NCBI GenBank assembly: GCA_963966185.1
Contig: CAWZYM010000204.1
Coordinates: 186,001 to 250,000, forward strand
Length of the DNA stretch: 64,000 nt
Source: Rhabditoides inermis
Lineage: Eukaryota; Nematoda; Chromadorea; Rhabditida; Rhabditidae
Reading direction: 5' to 3'
The notes below the pieces were generated by a model that saw nothing but the letters and a program-made list of their open reading frames with translations, searched no databases and was not told the origin of the DNA. Below are positions 1 through 10,581 of the stretch, piece after piece; positions within the stretch are counted from its first letter, which is position 1; each line of letters starts with the position of its first letter. The position numbers and the translations under genes are program-made.

Positions 1-59
1 AGTTTGTTTGTGTTTTTGTGGACTATAAATCATTAAAAATTGTTACAAATAGGCCACTG

Positions 60-1255
60 TATCTTTAAAGGATTTATCCGGACAATGTATTATTCCCTGA
101 TCTTCGGGATGGGGTCGGTTTCGTTCTCTTCAATGATGACGAGTCACGAGTTTTGAAGTTCTGTTTGCGCAGAAAAATTGGTAAAAATACGAACAATTTT
201 TCCACGTTTATGTCATTTCGAAAGATGGTTTCGTTGATGAGAAGAAAAGCGACCCCAACCTGAAGATCAGGCAAGATTATATTGACCGGATACACACCGG
301 ATACATACAATACCTCGATTCGAAACGAAAATAGTAAACACCTGAAAGCTGTTTGAATACACAGGCAAACATCTCTCCTGTGTTGGTAGGGGATGTTTAT
401 GATGATTGTTTGGGAATAATGACTTGGTTGCAGGCGTTCCAGCGATGCGTTTCATCGACGATGCGACCGAATCGGCCATCTTCGACAAATGCGACAACAA
501 TGTGATGGTGTACGCGCGCAACCTCGGCAAGGTGCTCTTCAAGGACTCACTCAACCTATACCTCAAGGTACGCCCACGCATGTTTCATTATCGATTGATT
601 CATTTGATCCTCTGTGTTATTAGAAATTCAAGTCAATTGTTGAAATGTTTATGATGTTTCTAATTGTTTGTTTGATTGATGGATTGGTTGTAGGACCAAG
701 AGCCGGATCGGCGAGAGTTCCTGCACGAGATAGTCGACTACCGCTTCCCGACCAACTCTACCCTCAAAACGAAACAGAAGTGGAAGAACTGCTCTGCTGC
801 CATCAACAGAAACCGGCCCGATCCGAAGTAGACGAGCTGGTATGCGTATTGACTATATTTGTTTTGTTTTTTATTTCATTTCACACTTTGCACATTGATG
901 ATCCAGTGATGTCCAGCACTCTCCTCTCTTGCTTTACACTGTAATACAGACAGAAGAAGACACCCCGTGCCTCTCTCTATGCACCCACTCTCTATGCATT
1001 GCACTCCTCTCTCGTATCTTTAGCTAAATGTTACGTCACTATACACACAAGTGTTATGTTTTTTGGTCATAATTATGTTTATACGATTTTGGTATACGCG
1101 TTTTTCGAGGTGTTGTAAACGCATCAGAGTTTGCTAGTTGATTTTATGATAAACTAATTTGTATTTATTTCTCTTTTTTGTTATATGCAACAAAAAAGAA
1201 TAGAAACGAATGGCGAGAATAAAGCAATCTTGATACTGTCGACGGCGTCCGGCTT
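60..1255. repeat. Segmental duplication, copy of 32,920-34,110
   Basis: This block matches 32,920-34,110 in the same orientation. It covers an upstream stretch with direct and inverted copies of a GATGACGAGTCACG-type sequence, the last two BEN exons, and about 400 bp of 3' flank (poly-T runs and the ACACAAGTGTTATG stretch). The same 3' flank follows the BEN copies at 19,960 and 53,239. Similarity fades near 1,255 (GCGTCCGGCTTCG here, GCGTCCGGCCTCG there). It is one of four copies of the BEN gene's 3' end in the window. Confidence 0.85.
434..831 (+). pseudogene. BEN-domain gene tail (last two exons only)
   Basis: Two exons, 434-567 and 694-831, encode the fourth BEN domain of the gene at 48,203-53,239. 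The first follows a TTGCAG acceptor and reads VPAMRFIDDATESAIF and on to LNLYLK. The second reads DQEPDRREFLHEIVDYRF and ends NRPDPK before a TAG at 829-831. BEN domains are DNA- or protein-binding modules of chromatin factors. Both exons are open and in phase, but no upstream exons are visible, so as seen this is an isolated tail. One codon is lost at the exon start (GGC GTT here, GGC GGC GTT in the full gene). Whether it is transcribed from outside the window cannot be told. Confidence 0.8.
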
Positions 1256-1487
1256 CGTATTCAAAGGCACAGTGGCGCTAGTTTTTGACATTGGTTTATT
1301 GCTTGACCCATAGAAACACGAAATAATCAAAGAAAACGCGAAAGAACGACGTTTCCTCGTTACCTACACGCTTACCAAAATATGCACGTGCGAAGCTTGG
1401 TAAGGCGAATTCAAACTTCGCGCCAAATTGCTTATCGGAAAGTTGAGCCCTGTGCGCATCTCGTCGATATGAGTTCGACAGTTCAGG

Positions 1488-1556
1488 TCGTTGTAGTGTT
1501 GTGGTAACGCTCTCGGTTCATGGACAATGCTATGCCGGTTCGATTCCCGCTGCATG
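1488..1556 (+). repeat. tRNA-derived (SINE-like) sequence
   Basis: An A-box-like stretch (TAGTGTTGTGGTAACG) is followed by a B box (GGTTCGATTCC) at tRNA spacing. The two ends do not pair as an acceptor stem, so I read it as a tRNA-derived repeat or decayed tRNA gene. Similar sequences occur at 5,608, 15,796, 20,250 and 20,450. Confidence 0.5.
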
Positions 1557-2500
1557 CAAACAGTTTTGCCAAGTTCTCAATAGTGAATTTCGATGAACCT
1601 TGGTAACGCTAAAAGGGACAAAAATCCCAAATGATTGACTGAATTCTACACGAGTTATGATTATCTTTTAAAAGTACTTCCGTAAAAAGTGTTGTTTGTG
1701 TTAACCTGATTCAAGAAAAGCGCATGCATATATTATTAATTTTAAAAAAATCAAATCGTAAACACCTGAACATGAAAACTAACACAAACTTGCTCTTTCA
1801 AACGAATATAGAAAAGTTACACGTAACTTTCAGAATAATACGAGTGTTTTGTTTGTTTATGTAGCACTTTTTTTTGCGAACATCAATAAAATAATATTTT
1901 AATCGTGATATTGTTTGACTCAAAGTTTCAGGTATAAACATTTCAAAAAATAAATAAAACATTATTATTCAACATTTTTCGTTTTGAAAGAGCAAGTTTG
2001 TGTTAGTTTTCATGTTCAGGTGTTTACGATTTGATTTTTTTAAAATTAATAATATATGCATGCGCTTTTCTTGAATCAGGTTAACACAAACAACACTTTT
2101 TACGGAAGTACTTTTAAAAGATAATATATGTCCTTTTTTTGAATTTCATAGAAATTTTTTCTCTCTCATATTCATGTACATGTTTTTCTTTTATTATTTC
2201 ATCAATTTCGTTACTAATTCATTTGATTATTTGATAACACTGTACTAATGCACATATGTAATGTTGATTTTGTTCAGACCGGACAGAACACAATTCAATT
2301 CTTGAAAATTTATTGCACTGAAAATTTAACAAAAGAACAATACGGAACGTGATGAACGTGACAGATAAACAACATAAATTTCTAAATACGAATACTATTG
2401 AAAAAAATAAGTAAACTTAAAAAAGATTTAAACGAAAACTATATACAGTATAAATATACATACAATGAATGTGGAAGTACATAATTGTATTTACAAATGT

Positions 2501-2685
2501 CTATTCCTTAATCAAGAAGATGAGGCGCATCTTTCCGAGAGCCGTTCTCCTCTTGGCGATTGAGTGATTCCGGTCATTGAATACATCCCACCCGTACTCG
2601 TTCTTGACCCATGCGATGTAGTGTCCCTCGTTGATGTCCTCGTTTCCATCGTGTTCACATCCAGAGTGCAGGCTCCACTTCGCAC
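2501..2685 (-). pseudogene. Captured last exon of a USP-family deubiquitinase
   Basis: On the minus strand a TTTCAG acceptor precedes an open exon of 61 codons ending in TAG (2,503-2,501). It encodes WSLHSGCEHDGNEDINEGHY, then IAWVKNEYGWDVFND. This is the C-terminal histidine box of ubiquitin-specific proteases, where GHY(I/V)A(W/Y) holds the catalytic histidine and a later D/N completes the site. The cysteine box is not nearby, and the neighbouring sequence is repeat, so this is a single exon lifted from its gene. It lies inside a Helitron-like element and opposite to its orientation. The exon itself has no stop or frameshift, which suggests recent capture. Confidence 0.7.
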
Positions 2686-3800
2686 CTGAAACGCATTGAT
2701 ATGAACAGAAACACTTCGAAAGTAACTTTTTTTCTATTTAAAGTACGATAAATGTACTAAATACTTCTTTCTTTACTTTAATAAACGAGAAAATCAGCGA
2801 CAAGACATTATTTTTTGATGTTCAACATAATAAAATATTGATTGTGACTGAAAGCGATAGTGAGCCGTGAGCACACTCTCCTGTGACCCGAGTAGAGTGA
2901 GATTAGGGAGAGGTCACAATACCATATGCAATATACGATAGCACTCACCCAATATACGATAGCACTCAAAAATACCGCCAGCAGACGTTATTGATCTATC
3001 TTTGACAGATACCAGCAGAAATATTTGTCGAGAAAACAGATGGTATCGCTTTATCACGTACCGCATTGTTCATTCAGTCACAAGATGACGTTTGAAAAAA
3101 ACATTATTAAAAATATAAAATTAACACATGACAAAAACAGAAAAAAAAAACATTATTTCGATTACTACGATAGAAAAAAATCATTTTCTCTAGTTTCCTA
3201 ACGCAGATGTTTGTCAAGCCTTTTTATATATGCTGCTGTGACTAAAGAGCATCCCCTATTTTTACGTTACCCGAATATCGTTTGTCAGTTAAACTGACGA
3301 GCGTTCATATATAGTCGCCGCCTGGAGGATAGTTTCTGTTATTGACAGCCGGGGTCAGTTGGCGAAACTCAGTCGCGAGCAAGAGAGGTCAGACAGCGCG
3401 AGAAAGGCTCGAGTGTGGAGCGGCCTCTTTGATTCGCATGTCGGCTTCTTTTATCGATATTATCGTTTGAATGCGCGCGCTGGGTCTCCTCACGACTCAA
3501 AATGCAACTAGAGGGTAGATCGATTTTCTACCATGACCCGGCGAACTATCTCCTTGAATCATACTATATAATAAAGCGCTAACGTGGTGTGTGTATGTCC
3601 AGACTCTCCTGTCGCGCCAAAGGGTCAGAGGTCCCAACCACCTATACCAATGAACACCTCAAGGGTTGAGGATCATGTCGCAGTGGGTTACGGTCCTACA
3701 GTAATCCTACAGTACACTACAGTAAGAAAAAAATATTCTAACCCGTTTTTTACTGTTTTCCTGTTACTCTCGAGTTGCCTGTTGTCGTAATCAACTTTTT

Positions 3801-3820
3801 GGAACTTTCCAGAAGCTTCT
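3801..3820 (+). promoter_or_regulatory. Perfect four-unit heat-shock element
   Basis: The 20 bases read GGAACTTTCCAGAAGCTTCT, four contiguous alternating nGAAn/nTTCn units (gGAAc tTTCc aGAAg cTTCt) without a mismatch, the binding site expected for trimeric HSF. A GGAAG follows at 3,823. It lies about 140 bp upstream of a TATA box inside a Helitron-like element. Confidence 0.75.
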
Positions 3821-3927
3821 ACGGAAGAAAATCAGGTGAGCGTGCTAGAGATTCACCCCTACAGAGATTTTTCTCTGACTGTCTGCGCCCTCTCTGACTG
3901 TCTGTCTGCGTCTCTTCAGAAAGTCGT

Positions 3928-3964
3928 GGAACTTTCCAGAAACGCATAGCAGGGGCTATAAAAG
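3928..3964 (+). promoter_or_regulatory. Three-unit heat-shock element with adjacent TATA box
   Basis: GGAACTTTCCAGAAA (3,928-3,942) gives three perfect alternating HSF units and repeats the core of the element at 3,801. TATAAAAG follows at 3,957-3,964, only 14 bp downstream, a compact layout typical of small heat-shock gene promoters. No clear coding region follows: the next 200 bp are the hairpin 3' end of the element. Confidence 0.7.
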
Positions 3965-4015
3965 GCAGCTTCTCGCCCCAGATCACAAATCAATCATTGA
4001 TCTACCAGCCTCTCC

Positions 4016-4156
4016 GGGCTGCTCCGCAGCCCTCCGGGGCTGGCCCGCAGGGCCAAGGACTAAGCCGGAGTTATCAGAGAGCAAGTTCGTCTTTTGAAGA
4101 CTGGCCCTGCGGTCAAGCCTCGGAGGGCTGCGGAGCAGATCGGAGAGGCTGGTAAT
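4016..4156 (+). repeat. GC-rich inverted repeat, proposed Helitron 3' end
   Basis: ACCAGCCTCTCC at the left pairs with GGAGAGGCTGGT at the right. Inside lie complementary stretches (GGGCTGCTCCGCAGCCC is itself a hairpin; GGCCCGCAGGGCC pairs with GGCCCTGCGG). The right end reads GGTAA and is followed by T. Confidence 0.65.
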
Positions 4157-4439
4157 ATTATAAGAGGATGTGAAAAATGAAAAAAATGAAAAAAAAATAT
4201 TATAAAAAAAGTTTTACGGGTTTTGAGCTGCATTATTGCAATTTCCACAAACGTTGAGTATTTGTTATTATAAATAATATGATTACTCAGGCCTGTGGAA
4301 AGTATCTTATTTCAAACCAGGAGTGATACATCAGAACGAAAGGATACCGTAAGCTGCTACAGGCAACGTTGTAGACCTCGAACAGAAAAGAGTAAGAAAA
4401 ATCGAACCACGTTAAAAAACCACGTTATGCCTTTTGCAA

Positions 4440-5063
4440 TGCCCTACTCTCCCTCTCTTTCTCTCTCTCCCCCTCTCCCCCTCTCTCTCCCTCTCTCTCC
4501 CTCTCTCTCCCCCTCTCTCCCTCTCTCTCCCCCTCTCTCCCACTCTCTCCCACTCTCTCCCCCTCTGCCCCTCTCTCTCCCTCTCTCTCCCCCTCTCTCC
4601 CCCTCTCTCCCACTCTCTTTCACTCTCTCCCCCTCTCTCCCCTCTCTCCCCCCCTCTCCCCCTCTCCCCCTCTCCCCCCCTCTCTCTCCCTCTCTCTCCC
4701 CCTCTCTCCCCCTCTCTCCCCCTCTCTCCCACTCTCTCCCCCTCTCCCCCTCTCTCTCCCTCTGTCTCCCTCTCTCTCCCCCTCTCTCCCACTCTCTCCC
4801 ACTCTCTCCCACTCTCTCCCCCTCTCCCCCTCTCTCTCCCTCTCTCTCCCCCTCTCTCCCCCTCTCTCCCACTCTCTCCCACTCCTTTCTCTCTCTCCCT
4901 CTCTCCCCCTCTCTCTCCCTCTCTCTCCCCCTCTCTCCCCCTCTCTCCCACTCTCTCCCACTCCTTTCTCTCTCTCTCTCTCCCTCTCTCCCTCTTCTTT
5001 CTCTCTCTCCCTTTCTCTCTTCTGCCTCTTCTTTCTCTCTCTCTCTTTCTCTCTTCTGCCTCT

Positions 5064-5105
<42 letters not shown>

Positions 5106-5150
5106 CCCCTCTCTCTCTCTCTCTCCCTTTCTCTCTTCTGCCTCTGATGC
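4440..5150. repeat. Polypyrimidine minisatellite (TCTCTCCCCC-type units)
   Basis: About 700 bp of almost pure C/T on the plus strand, arranged as imprecise 8-10 bp units (CTCTCTCCC, CTCTCTCCCA), becoming plain (CT)n towards 5,100. Long open frames on both strands here (S/P/L-rich or R/E-rich) arise from the repeat and are not genes. Confidence 0.95.
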
Positions 5151-5169
5151 ACCACAGACGTATTCTACA

Positions 5170-5547
5170 GCGTTCCTCCTCCTGGTTATAGTGACCGAGG
5201 GCAAAACAATGCAAACCCGGCGCGAGTTAGTCGCTGGCGGCGGCGGGGCGAGCTACACTCAAAGTGCAAGTTGGGAAAAGTTGTGACGGGAAGGAAGGAA
5301 GGAAGGACACGACACACGCTGGCCTTTCGCCTAGTACGCACGCGGGATCCCGCATAACTTCTTTCAGAGAAGAGGTACAAAGTTGCCGACGACAAGTGAT
5401 CTGGCCTACGGAACGGTGCGAATCTAACTAGCATGATTTTCATGGTTCCACGTCATTGCTAAATAGACCTTTTGATATTGTAAGATGAAAATTCTAGCGC
5501 GAGACTTATTTTAACCCAAAAGAGAGGGCGCTGCGCGCCCTCTCTAA
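5170..5547 (+). mobile_element. Helitron-like element, 3' part
   Basis: About 380 bp match the 3' parts of the elements ending at 11,318, 16,393, 36,620 and 40,053. Shared landmarks are the GGTTATAGT stretch, the CATAACTTCTTTCAGAGAAG stretch, CTAGCGCGAG, and the terminal hairpin AGAGGGCGCTGCGCGCCCTCT followed by CTAA (5,544-5,547) and a T. The 5' end was not found; it may lie beyond the pyrimidine tract. Confidence 0.65.
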
Positions 5548-5607
5548 TTCGCAGGCAGGCTGACTGTTGCGAAAGAGTTGTAGCAAAACTCGTCAAAGGA
5601 TCCGAAC

Positions 5608-5672
5608 CCGCGACCCGTGGTTGTCAGGCGAAACTTTAACCAGTTGCGCTATAGAAGCAATGTCTGCTGGCT
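5608..5672 (-). repeat. tRNA-derived sequence
   Basis: Read on the minus strand it has TATAGCGCAACTGG (A-box-like) and GGGTTCGGATCC (B-box-like) at tRNA spacing. The expected acceptor stem does not pair, so I do not call a functional tRNA. Confidence 0.45.
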
Positions 5673-6020
5673 GCTAATTCTGAGCGACCTCACTGCGTTT
5701 ATCGAAAAGAAATGACGGTCATTTCTTATCAATTTCTGGTGAAACGTAAGCTCGCGAAAACATGAAAGCTCTTAGATACCGTATCATCCATTTGAAATTT
5801 TCGTGCCCGGACCCACCATGGGGAAGCTAGTGGGTCTTTTCAATTTTTTGCCGTCTTCAAACGCCCCTGTGCCTTTAACAAAAAGAAAAAAATAAGCGAG
5901 CAGGGGTGGAGAGGAGCAGGGGAGGGGACTATGTCTCATACAGGGTTCCAAGATGTCCCTGAAAATCGAATATAAATTTACTTAACAATACATACAAATG
6001 TAAATGTAAATACACTCGAA

Positions 6021-6310
6021 ATGGGACACTCATCACCATGGCACAGAGGCAATCAGACAATGTTTGAGCTATATCGCAAACGAGTGTCACAGTTTGTACC
6101 CGTTACGAGTCGTCCGTGTTCCCACCAGCTCCCACGGCTCGGCATTTCGGTGGCTGCTCTCTGTACGCAGAGTGTCCGCAGACAGCCACCGTGCCGCGGG
6201 CAAATGCACCGCAGGCAGTGTGCCATTCCATTGTTCGGGGAGCGCACAGCGATCGAGACGCCTTTTCTGTCTGCGGACAGCGGGAACTCACCTAGTTGCA
6301 TAGTTCACTT
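6021..6310. other. Duplicated block with a possible exon, function unknown
   Basis: This block is nearly identical to 34,350-34,640. On the minus strand, after a CCGCAGACAG acceptor-like site, one frame stays open for about 60 codons and ends GTRTTRNGYKL before a stop. Other frames are also open, so coding status is unclear. It lies just downstream of the chemoreceptor gene in both copies and was duplicated with it. Confidence 0.3.
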
Positions 6311-6400
6311 GTGAACATAGTTGCATAGTTCACACGTGAACTGATCAGTTTCAGGGATTCATCATATCGGTTCAGACGAAAACGTCTTCTTGCTCGGGGA

Positions 6401-7700
6401 TCACGGGCCCAATGCTCTGTTCGATGTCGATGAGTTGGTCCAAGCACTACTGACCGCTGTGGTCTTACGGATGCGGAAAAGGCACAGAAACTCGTTTCGT
6501 ATCGGCTCACTGAAAAAGTTGCGTTGAGAAGGGGGAATGAAGGACTTTACCTGAAGAACATCGATACGAAAGGCGGGGACAAGCAAGAAAAGTCGACGGC
6601 GATAGGCACTATAGGGTCTGTGAGTGCGTAGAGTGCGGGAACGTTCATTGTCAGACTCAGAGTACGAAGCGTCTGTAATTTGAGCAAACCTTCACATGCT
6701 TTTATAAATAAAAGTAGTTCTACCGTTATGATGAATCCGATCAGTTCGATAAGGAACTGAGTAAATGCAGCGTGAAAAAGTTGTTTTTCTAGTTGCTGTT
6801 GTACGTTAGTGATACTTTTCGAGTATGCAAGCGTTCTGAGATTGATAACAGTGTTTACCAGCAGAACAATGGCCGATAAAATCAGAAACTGTTTGTGTTT
6901 AACACCGCTCTGAAATCATACGTCTATCTGTTCTTGATTCGAAATCGAAATCTCACCAATTCTGTTAAGAGACTGTAGTAGTTTCCTTTCTCAACGTAGT
7001 AATATTGTAGTCTTTCACCGTAAAAGGGAACAGCGAATATTAGTGGCAGTGCAAGTGTGGCAAGCATCATGATGTAATTTAGATATTTCCATAGCTGAAT
7101 AATCATCGAATCAATGTATAAATCATTCAAATTATGTAATGAACCATTTTCAATCACGAGTGAAGCGAAGTAATACTACGGTGAGAGGAGGAACAAAATA
7201 AGCACACCCCCGCCAACTATTGATTGTGTGAGTACCAGTTATACGTGAAGGACGTGTTCGATGTGTTTGTCTGTATACCCCGGCATCAACTGACCTTGTC
7301 GCTTGTCTGCCAATACGCAACCACCGTCAGCCGATTCAACGAAACGACAAAGAGATTGAATCGGGCAGCGAATGCGACGAAGTAGGCAAGGAATAGCACA
7401 GTCATACACCCTTCGGCCGGTATGCTTTCCAGAAATGGAGAGAATATGTCTTGTTTGCTAGTGGTGTACGGTATTTTGTACGTCATAAATACGCACGCCC
7501 AGAAGACGACGTTCTGAAGTATTTGTTTTATAATACTTGCTCAGTTTTTGATAAAATACCCAAACGAAAGCAGTGAAAGTGAATAGCACAAAGGTGATGT
7601 TGAATTTTTTTCGATTTCTGACAAGAATAACAACGACCAAAAAGTAGAATATCACAATTGGTAGCTCAAATATGAAAAGCCCTATTACAGCTAGAGTCAT
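6401..7700 (-). CDS. Nematode seven-transmembrane chemoreceptor (SRV/SRG-like), complete
   Basis: Five exons on the minus strand join in phase: 7,560-7,700; 7,295-7,513; 6,957-7,094; 6,551-6,909; 6,401-6,509, all with GT donors and AG acceptors, giving 321 codons. Exon 1 starts MTLAVIGLFIFELP (TM1). Exon 2 has FLAYFVAFAARFNLFVVSLN followed by RLTVVAYW, a TM3 with the conserved N-R of nematode receptors. Exon 3 holds TM4 with FAVPFYG, exon 4 TM5 to TM7 (ending DFSCLSPPFVSMFF), and exon 5 the short tail SEPIRNEFLCLFRIR. Length and layout fit G-protein-coupled chemoreceptors of sensory neurons, SRG superfamily. The ligand is unknown. A broken copy lies at 34,752-37,171. Confidence 0.8.
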
Positions 7701-7879
7701 GCTGTAATATTATCAATAATGATGAAAAGTGATTCAGACAAGAGACATGTTTATTACGATGCATCGCTTTTATTACATCATCAGGGAAGCATTACATCAA
7801 GTTTGGTGCTTGGGTAATTGAACCGAAAAAATGACAATAATGATTGGTAAATGCGATACACAGTGAACGGTTATAATCG

Positions 7880-8220
7880 CTCAAAGATAGTGTACCCTCT
7901 GGTTTTCGAAGTTGAGTTAGCATCGGATTGTGAAATTAGACCAAAAATATGCACTTTTGTCAATTGTATGACTTTTTCCAGGTGCAAATAAACCATATGA
8001 CGGAAATGCCGAGAAATTGGAGAAACCATTACCCATCGTGCACATTTGTGCACGTTTCTGCAAACTTTTCTCTTTAACGAGTGTATTCAATAGCAAATTA
8101 TATGAACTTTGAGGAGATTTTGATTTTTTTTTAATGAGAACGTACTTTATTTAAGACATAATTGCACTGCCTACTTCTAACCTAACTGCAAAAATCATAA
8201 GGTACACTGCCTTTAAAGAA
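7880..8220. mobile_element. Terminal-inverted-repeat MITE (GTGTACYCT family)
   Basis: The left end AAAGATAGTGTACCCTCTGG and the right end GGTACACTGCCTTTAAAG are inverted relatives. A related copy with the same ends and a shared interior (CGGAAATGCCGA, ACCATTACCCATCG) sits at 31,443-31,720. There is no coding content. Confidence 0.6.
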
Positions 8221-8244
8221 ACTCACTACTCAAAAATGTAGAGA

Positions 8245-8650
8245 GGTGGCCGGTCAAGCGGCATTTTTAGCGTGAATTGGCTAAACTCGGCCAAAAAGGA
8301 CGCACGACTTTTTTTTCTCTGATCTCCGTTAGGCGTTAAGCTACAGAGCTTTCCTTTAGCGCAAGCTAACTATCTACGAGTGATCTATCCAATTGCATAG
8401 TTGGTTCTAATTGAACATGTTTCTATTATTATTAATATGTTTCTAAAACCTTGTTTTCGCACCCCTGATTTTGATACATTTTGATACATCGGCGACATTC
8501 ACACTTCAAAAACAGAGCAGGCATTTGGAAACATGTTCAACTGGAACCAACTATACACATGAAAAGATCATTCGTAGATCGTTCGATTCCGCTAAACTAG
8601 AGCTTTGAAGCTCAACGGGGACACCCGAGAAAGGGTCGCTTGACTGGAAA
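8245..8650. repeat. Foldback element
   Basis: The outer arms CCGGTCAAGCG and CGCTTGACTGG, middle arms around TCTAC/GTAGATCG, and inner arms TTGGTTCTAATTGAACATG and CATGTTCAACTGGAACCAA pair around a centre near 8,470. The arms are imperfect, suggesting an old foldback transposon. Nothing coding was seen. Confidence 0.5.
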
Positions 8651-8729
8651 GCGAGTTATTTTCACTTCATATATATATATAAATTGCAAAAAAATGTCGG
8701 GTTTTCCAACAGGTGCCAATAAAGTCGTG

Positions 8730-9590
8730 TGTTGTGATTTTTTATTGCAATGTCACAGTTGGCAATTGAGGTGTTCGAAGAGTTGCATCTGGTGCAACAA
8801 ACATGGCTTGCGTACGCGGACAGATGCAAGTAGCAAATATAGTTTAGGCTTTTAGTTTCTGATGCTGTGTTTTTGGTTTTTTCGAATTTCATTTTTCCGC
8901 AGTCCGCACGGAATATGTCGCAAATGAAAAACTCGGTGCAACCTGACACTGCACGGGTATTTCCGGTGATTTGAAATATAACACCACTTATTTTTCTGAA
9001 TGTCATCGAATTGAGTGAGATGAAAAAACATATTTTTGAATGATATTCATTTATGAAGTCGTAAAAAATGTGAATGATCGTAAATCGTCAAAAATATACT
9101 ATCATACATAATACCATAAGCAAGCCTATCATTTGTTGTTTCTTCATTTGTGCGAACACCATGTTCGATCCTCACTTGATCCTACTACTACATTCAAGTA
9201 TACTCTTCGTTTGTCCAAACATCAAAAAAAAACATAGAGGTAAGGTTGAATGAAAAAAAGTTCTTATACCTGGTCAAGTGATCTAAAAAAATACAAACAA
9301 AAGATATCGACAGAATGGCAATGGTGTACTTGGTGATCAGTTGCAGGCTTGTTCAGACGTCTTCTTGCTCTGAGATCACGGGGCCAAAGCTCTGTTTGAT
9401 GCTGACGAGTTGGTCCACACACTACTGACAGGCGTGTTCTTAGGTTTAGCAATTCGTAAAAGGTTTAGCAGTTCGTGTCGTATCGGTTCACTGAAAAAAA
9501 AACGTTGAGATTTGAGGGTGAACGGCTTTACCTGAAGAACATCAGTACGATTGGCGGGGACAAGCAGGGCAAGACCTGTATCCTTCGGGA
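8730..9590. repeat. Left arm of a large inverted repeat
   Basis: The arm pairs with 11,440-12,271 in inverted orientation at high identity over about 840 bp, including the chemoreceptor exon fragment at its inner end. The outer continuation CAACAGGTGCCAATAAAG (8,709-8,726) is intact here. In the right arm it is cut by a Helitron 5' end, and a relative at 16,392 is cut at the same point by a Helitron 3' end. Confidence 0.85.
9376..9571 (-). pseudogene. Chemoreceptor gene fragment (end of exon 4 and exon 5)
   Basis: On the minus strand, 9,532-9,571 encodes the end of TM7 (CLSPPIVLMFF). After a GTAAAG donor and TTTCAG acceptor, 9,376-9,490 encodes SEPIRHELLNLLRI and on to SNRALAP before a stop. 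It is a diverged paralogue of the tail of the receptor at 6,401-7,700. No earlier exons are attached. Confidence 0.75.
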
Positions 9591-10365
9591 TATGGATCCT
9601 CTAACTACATATTCTATAGTTGTTTCCATAAGTTTCTTACATATACTCACTCTTATCAGATATGTCGTTGCCTCTTCAGTTCGCCAACTCGAACCTCTGG
9701 GAGAGACTTGCTCGGCTCACGCTTTGCGTTTCTCACCTCGAGAAACGAATGACGCCCTCGTCGTGAGATACGTGTCATCCGGAGCTGGCACGTGCCTCGA
9801 CTCAGAAGTCGATTGCGATATAGCGAACGAGACGAGTTGTATGTGGCGAGAGTAGAACCGAATCATTCCCGAATACCCTTCTACTGTCTCCGGTCAAACA
9901 ACGGAATAACACGTGACGCGAACATAGGAGTTTATGACAACAGAACAGAGATATCTGAACACGGTTTAGAAAGACAACGGGATCACGAGCCCGGACCGCT
10001 CTCAGAGTGGCTTGATCGGCCTTCACTCATACTAAAGCCCAGACTGTGCGTCGGCCGTGCCTTAAGTACGGCCGGAGTGAGGGTTCTGGCATCTTCTGTC
10101 TTGGCGGGAGTCGGTCGGTAGATCGTTCCGCCTCCTTGATCCGCCGGGGGCACCGGGCGAGTCTGCAATGATAGCATGATCTCTGAACGACCGAGCGAAC
10201 TACACACTTAGTGAGTAAGAGAGATCTCAGCTAGCTCCGCTGACACCTCCCCACCCTCATACGTGTCGGCCCCGCTACGACACAAAAATCCACAAAACTA
10301 CAAAAGATCCACGTACCTACACCATGATACAGTCATAAAACAAAGTAATAAAACAAACAGACCCT
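9591..10365. other. Spacer between inverted arms, no gene recognised
   Basis: About 775 bp of unique sequence. Short open stretches on the plus strand (9,600-10,120) show no motif I recognise and no convincing splice sites. The GTAGATCGTTCCGCC neighbourhood at 10,119 is GC-rich but unremarkable. Confidence 0.4.
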
Positions 10366-10464
10366 TCACAGGATGTCCTCGGTCTCCTTGAGGTCGGCGA
10401 GGAAGTGCTGGTCCGTCTAGGACGCGCCGAACTCCTCGCGCTGGTCCTTGCGGCCCTCGTGCAT
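10366..10464 (-). pseudogene. Short gene relic, product not recognised
   Basis: The minus strand reads MHEGRKDQREEFGAS, an in-frame TAG, then TDQHFLADLKETEDIL and TGA. The charged, well-ordered residues and GC-rich composition look like a real C-terminal exon in which one codon became a stop. It sits just before a Helitron-like 5' end at 10,582. I cannot name the parent gene. Confidence 0.35.
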
Positions 10465-10581
10465 CTTGGTGACTCAACTCCGTCCAGTTCTCCCGGTGAG
10501 TCCGTTCCACGACTTCCGCCTTTCCTAGGCTGGCGAGCTACCTGAACAGAATAAGTGGTTACATACACAACTGAAAAAATA

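Larger units (their letters stand above)
1661..4156 (+). mobile_element. Helitron-like element carrying a deubiquitinase exon and a heat-shock-type promoter
   Basis: The proposed 5' end TTATCTTTTAAAAGTACTTC follows an A at 1,660. The roughly 130-bp 5' repeat (1,661-1,790) recurs inverted at 1,981-2,110, the arrangement seen in the other copies here. The cargo between about 2,165 and 4,010 includes a USP-type exon on the minus strand and two heat-shock elements with a TATA box. The proposed 3' end is a GC-rich inverted repeat (4,016-4,156) ending GGCTGGTAA and followed by T, like the end of the element at 45,077. The 5' structure is clear; the 3' boundary is inferred because no empty site is available. 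No helicase or Rep protein is encoded, so it would be non-autonomous. Confidence 0.55.

Noticed and set aside
4295..5214. Open frames of 194-298 codons on both strands
   Set aside because: Products of the TCTCTCCCCC minisatellite (S/P/L-rich one way, R/E/G-rich the other).
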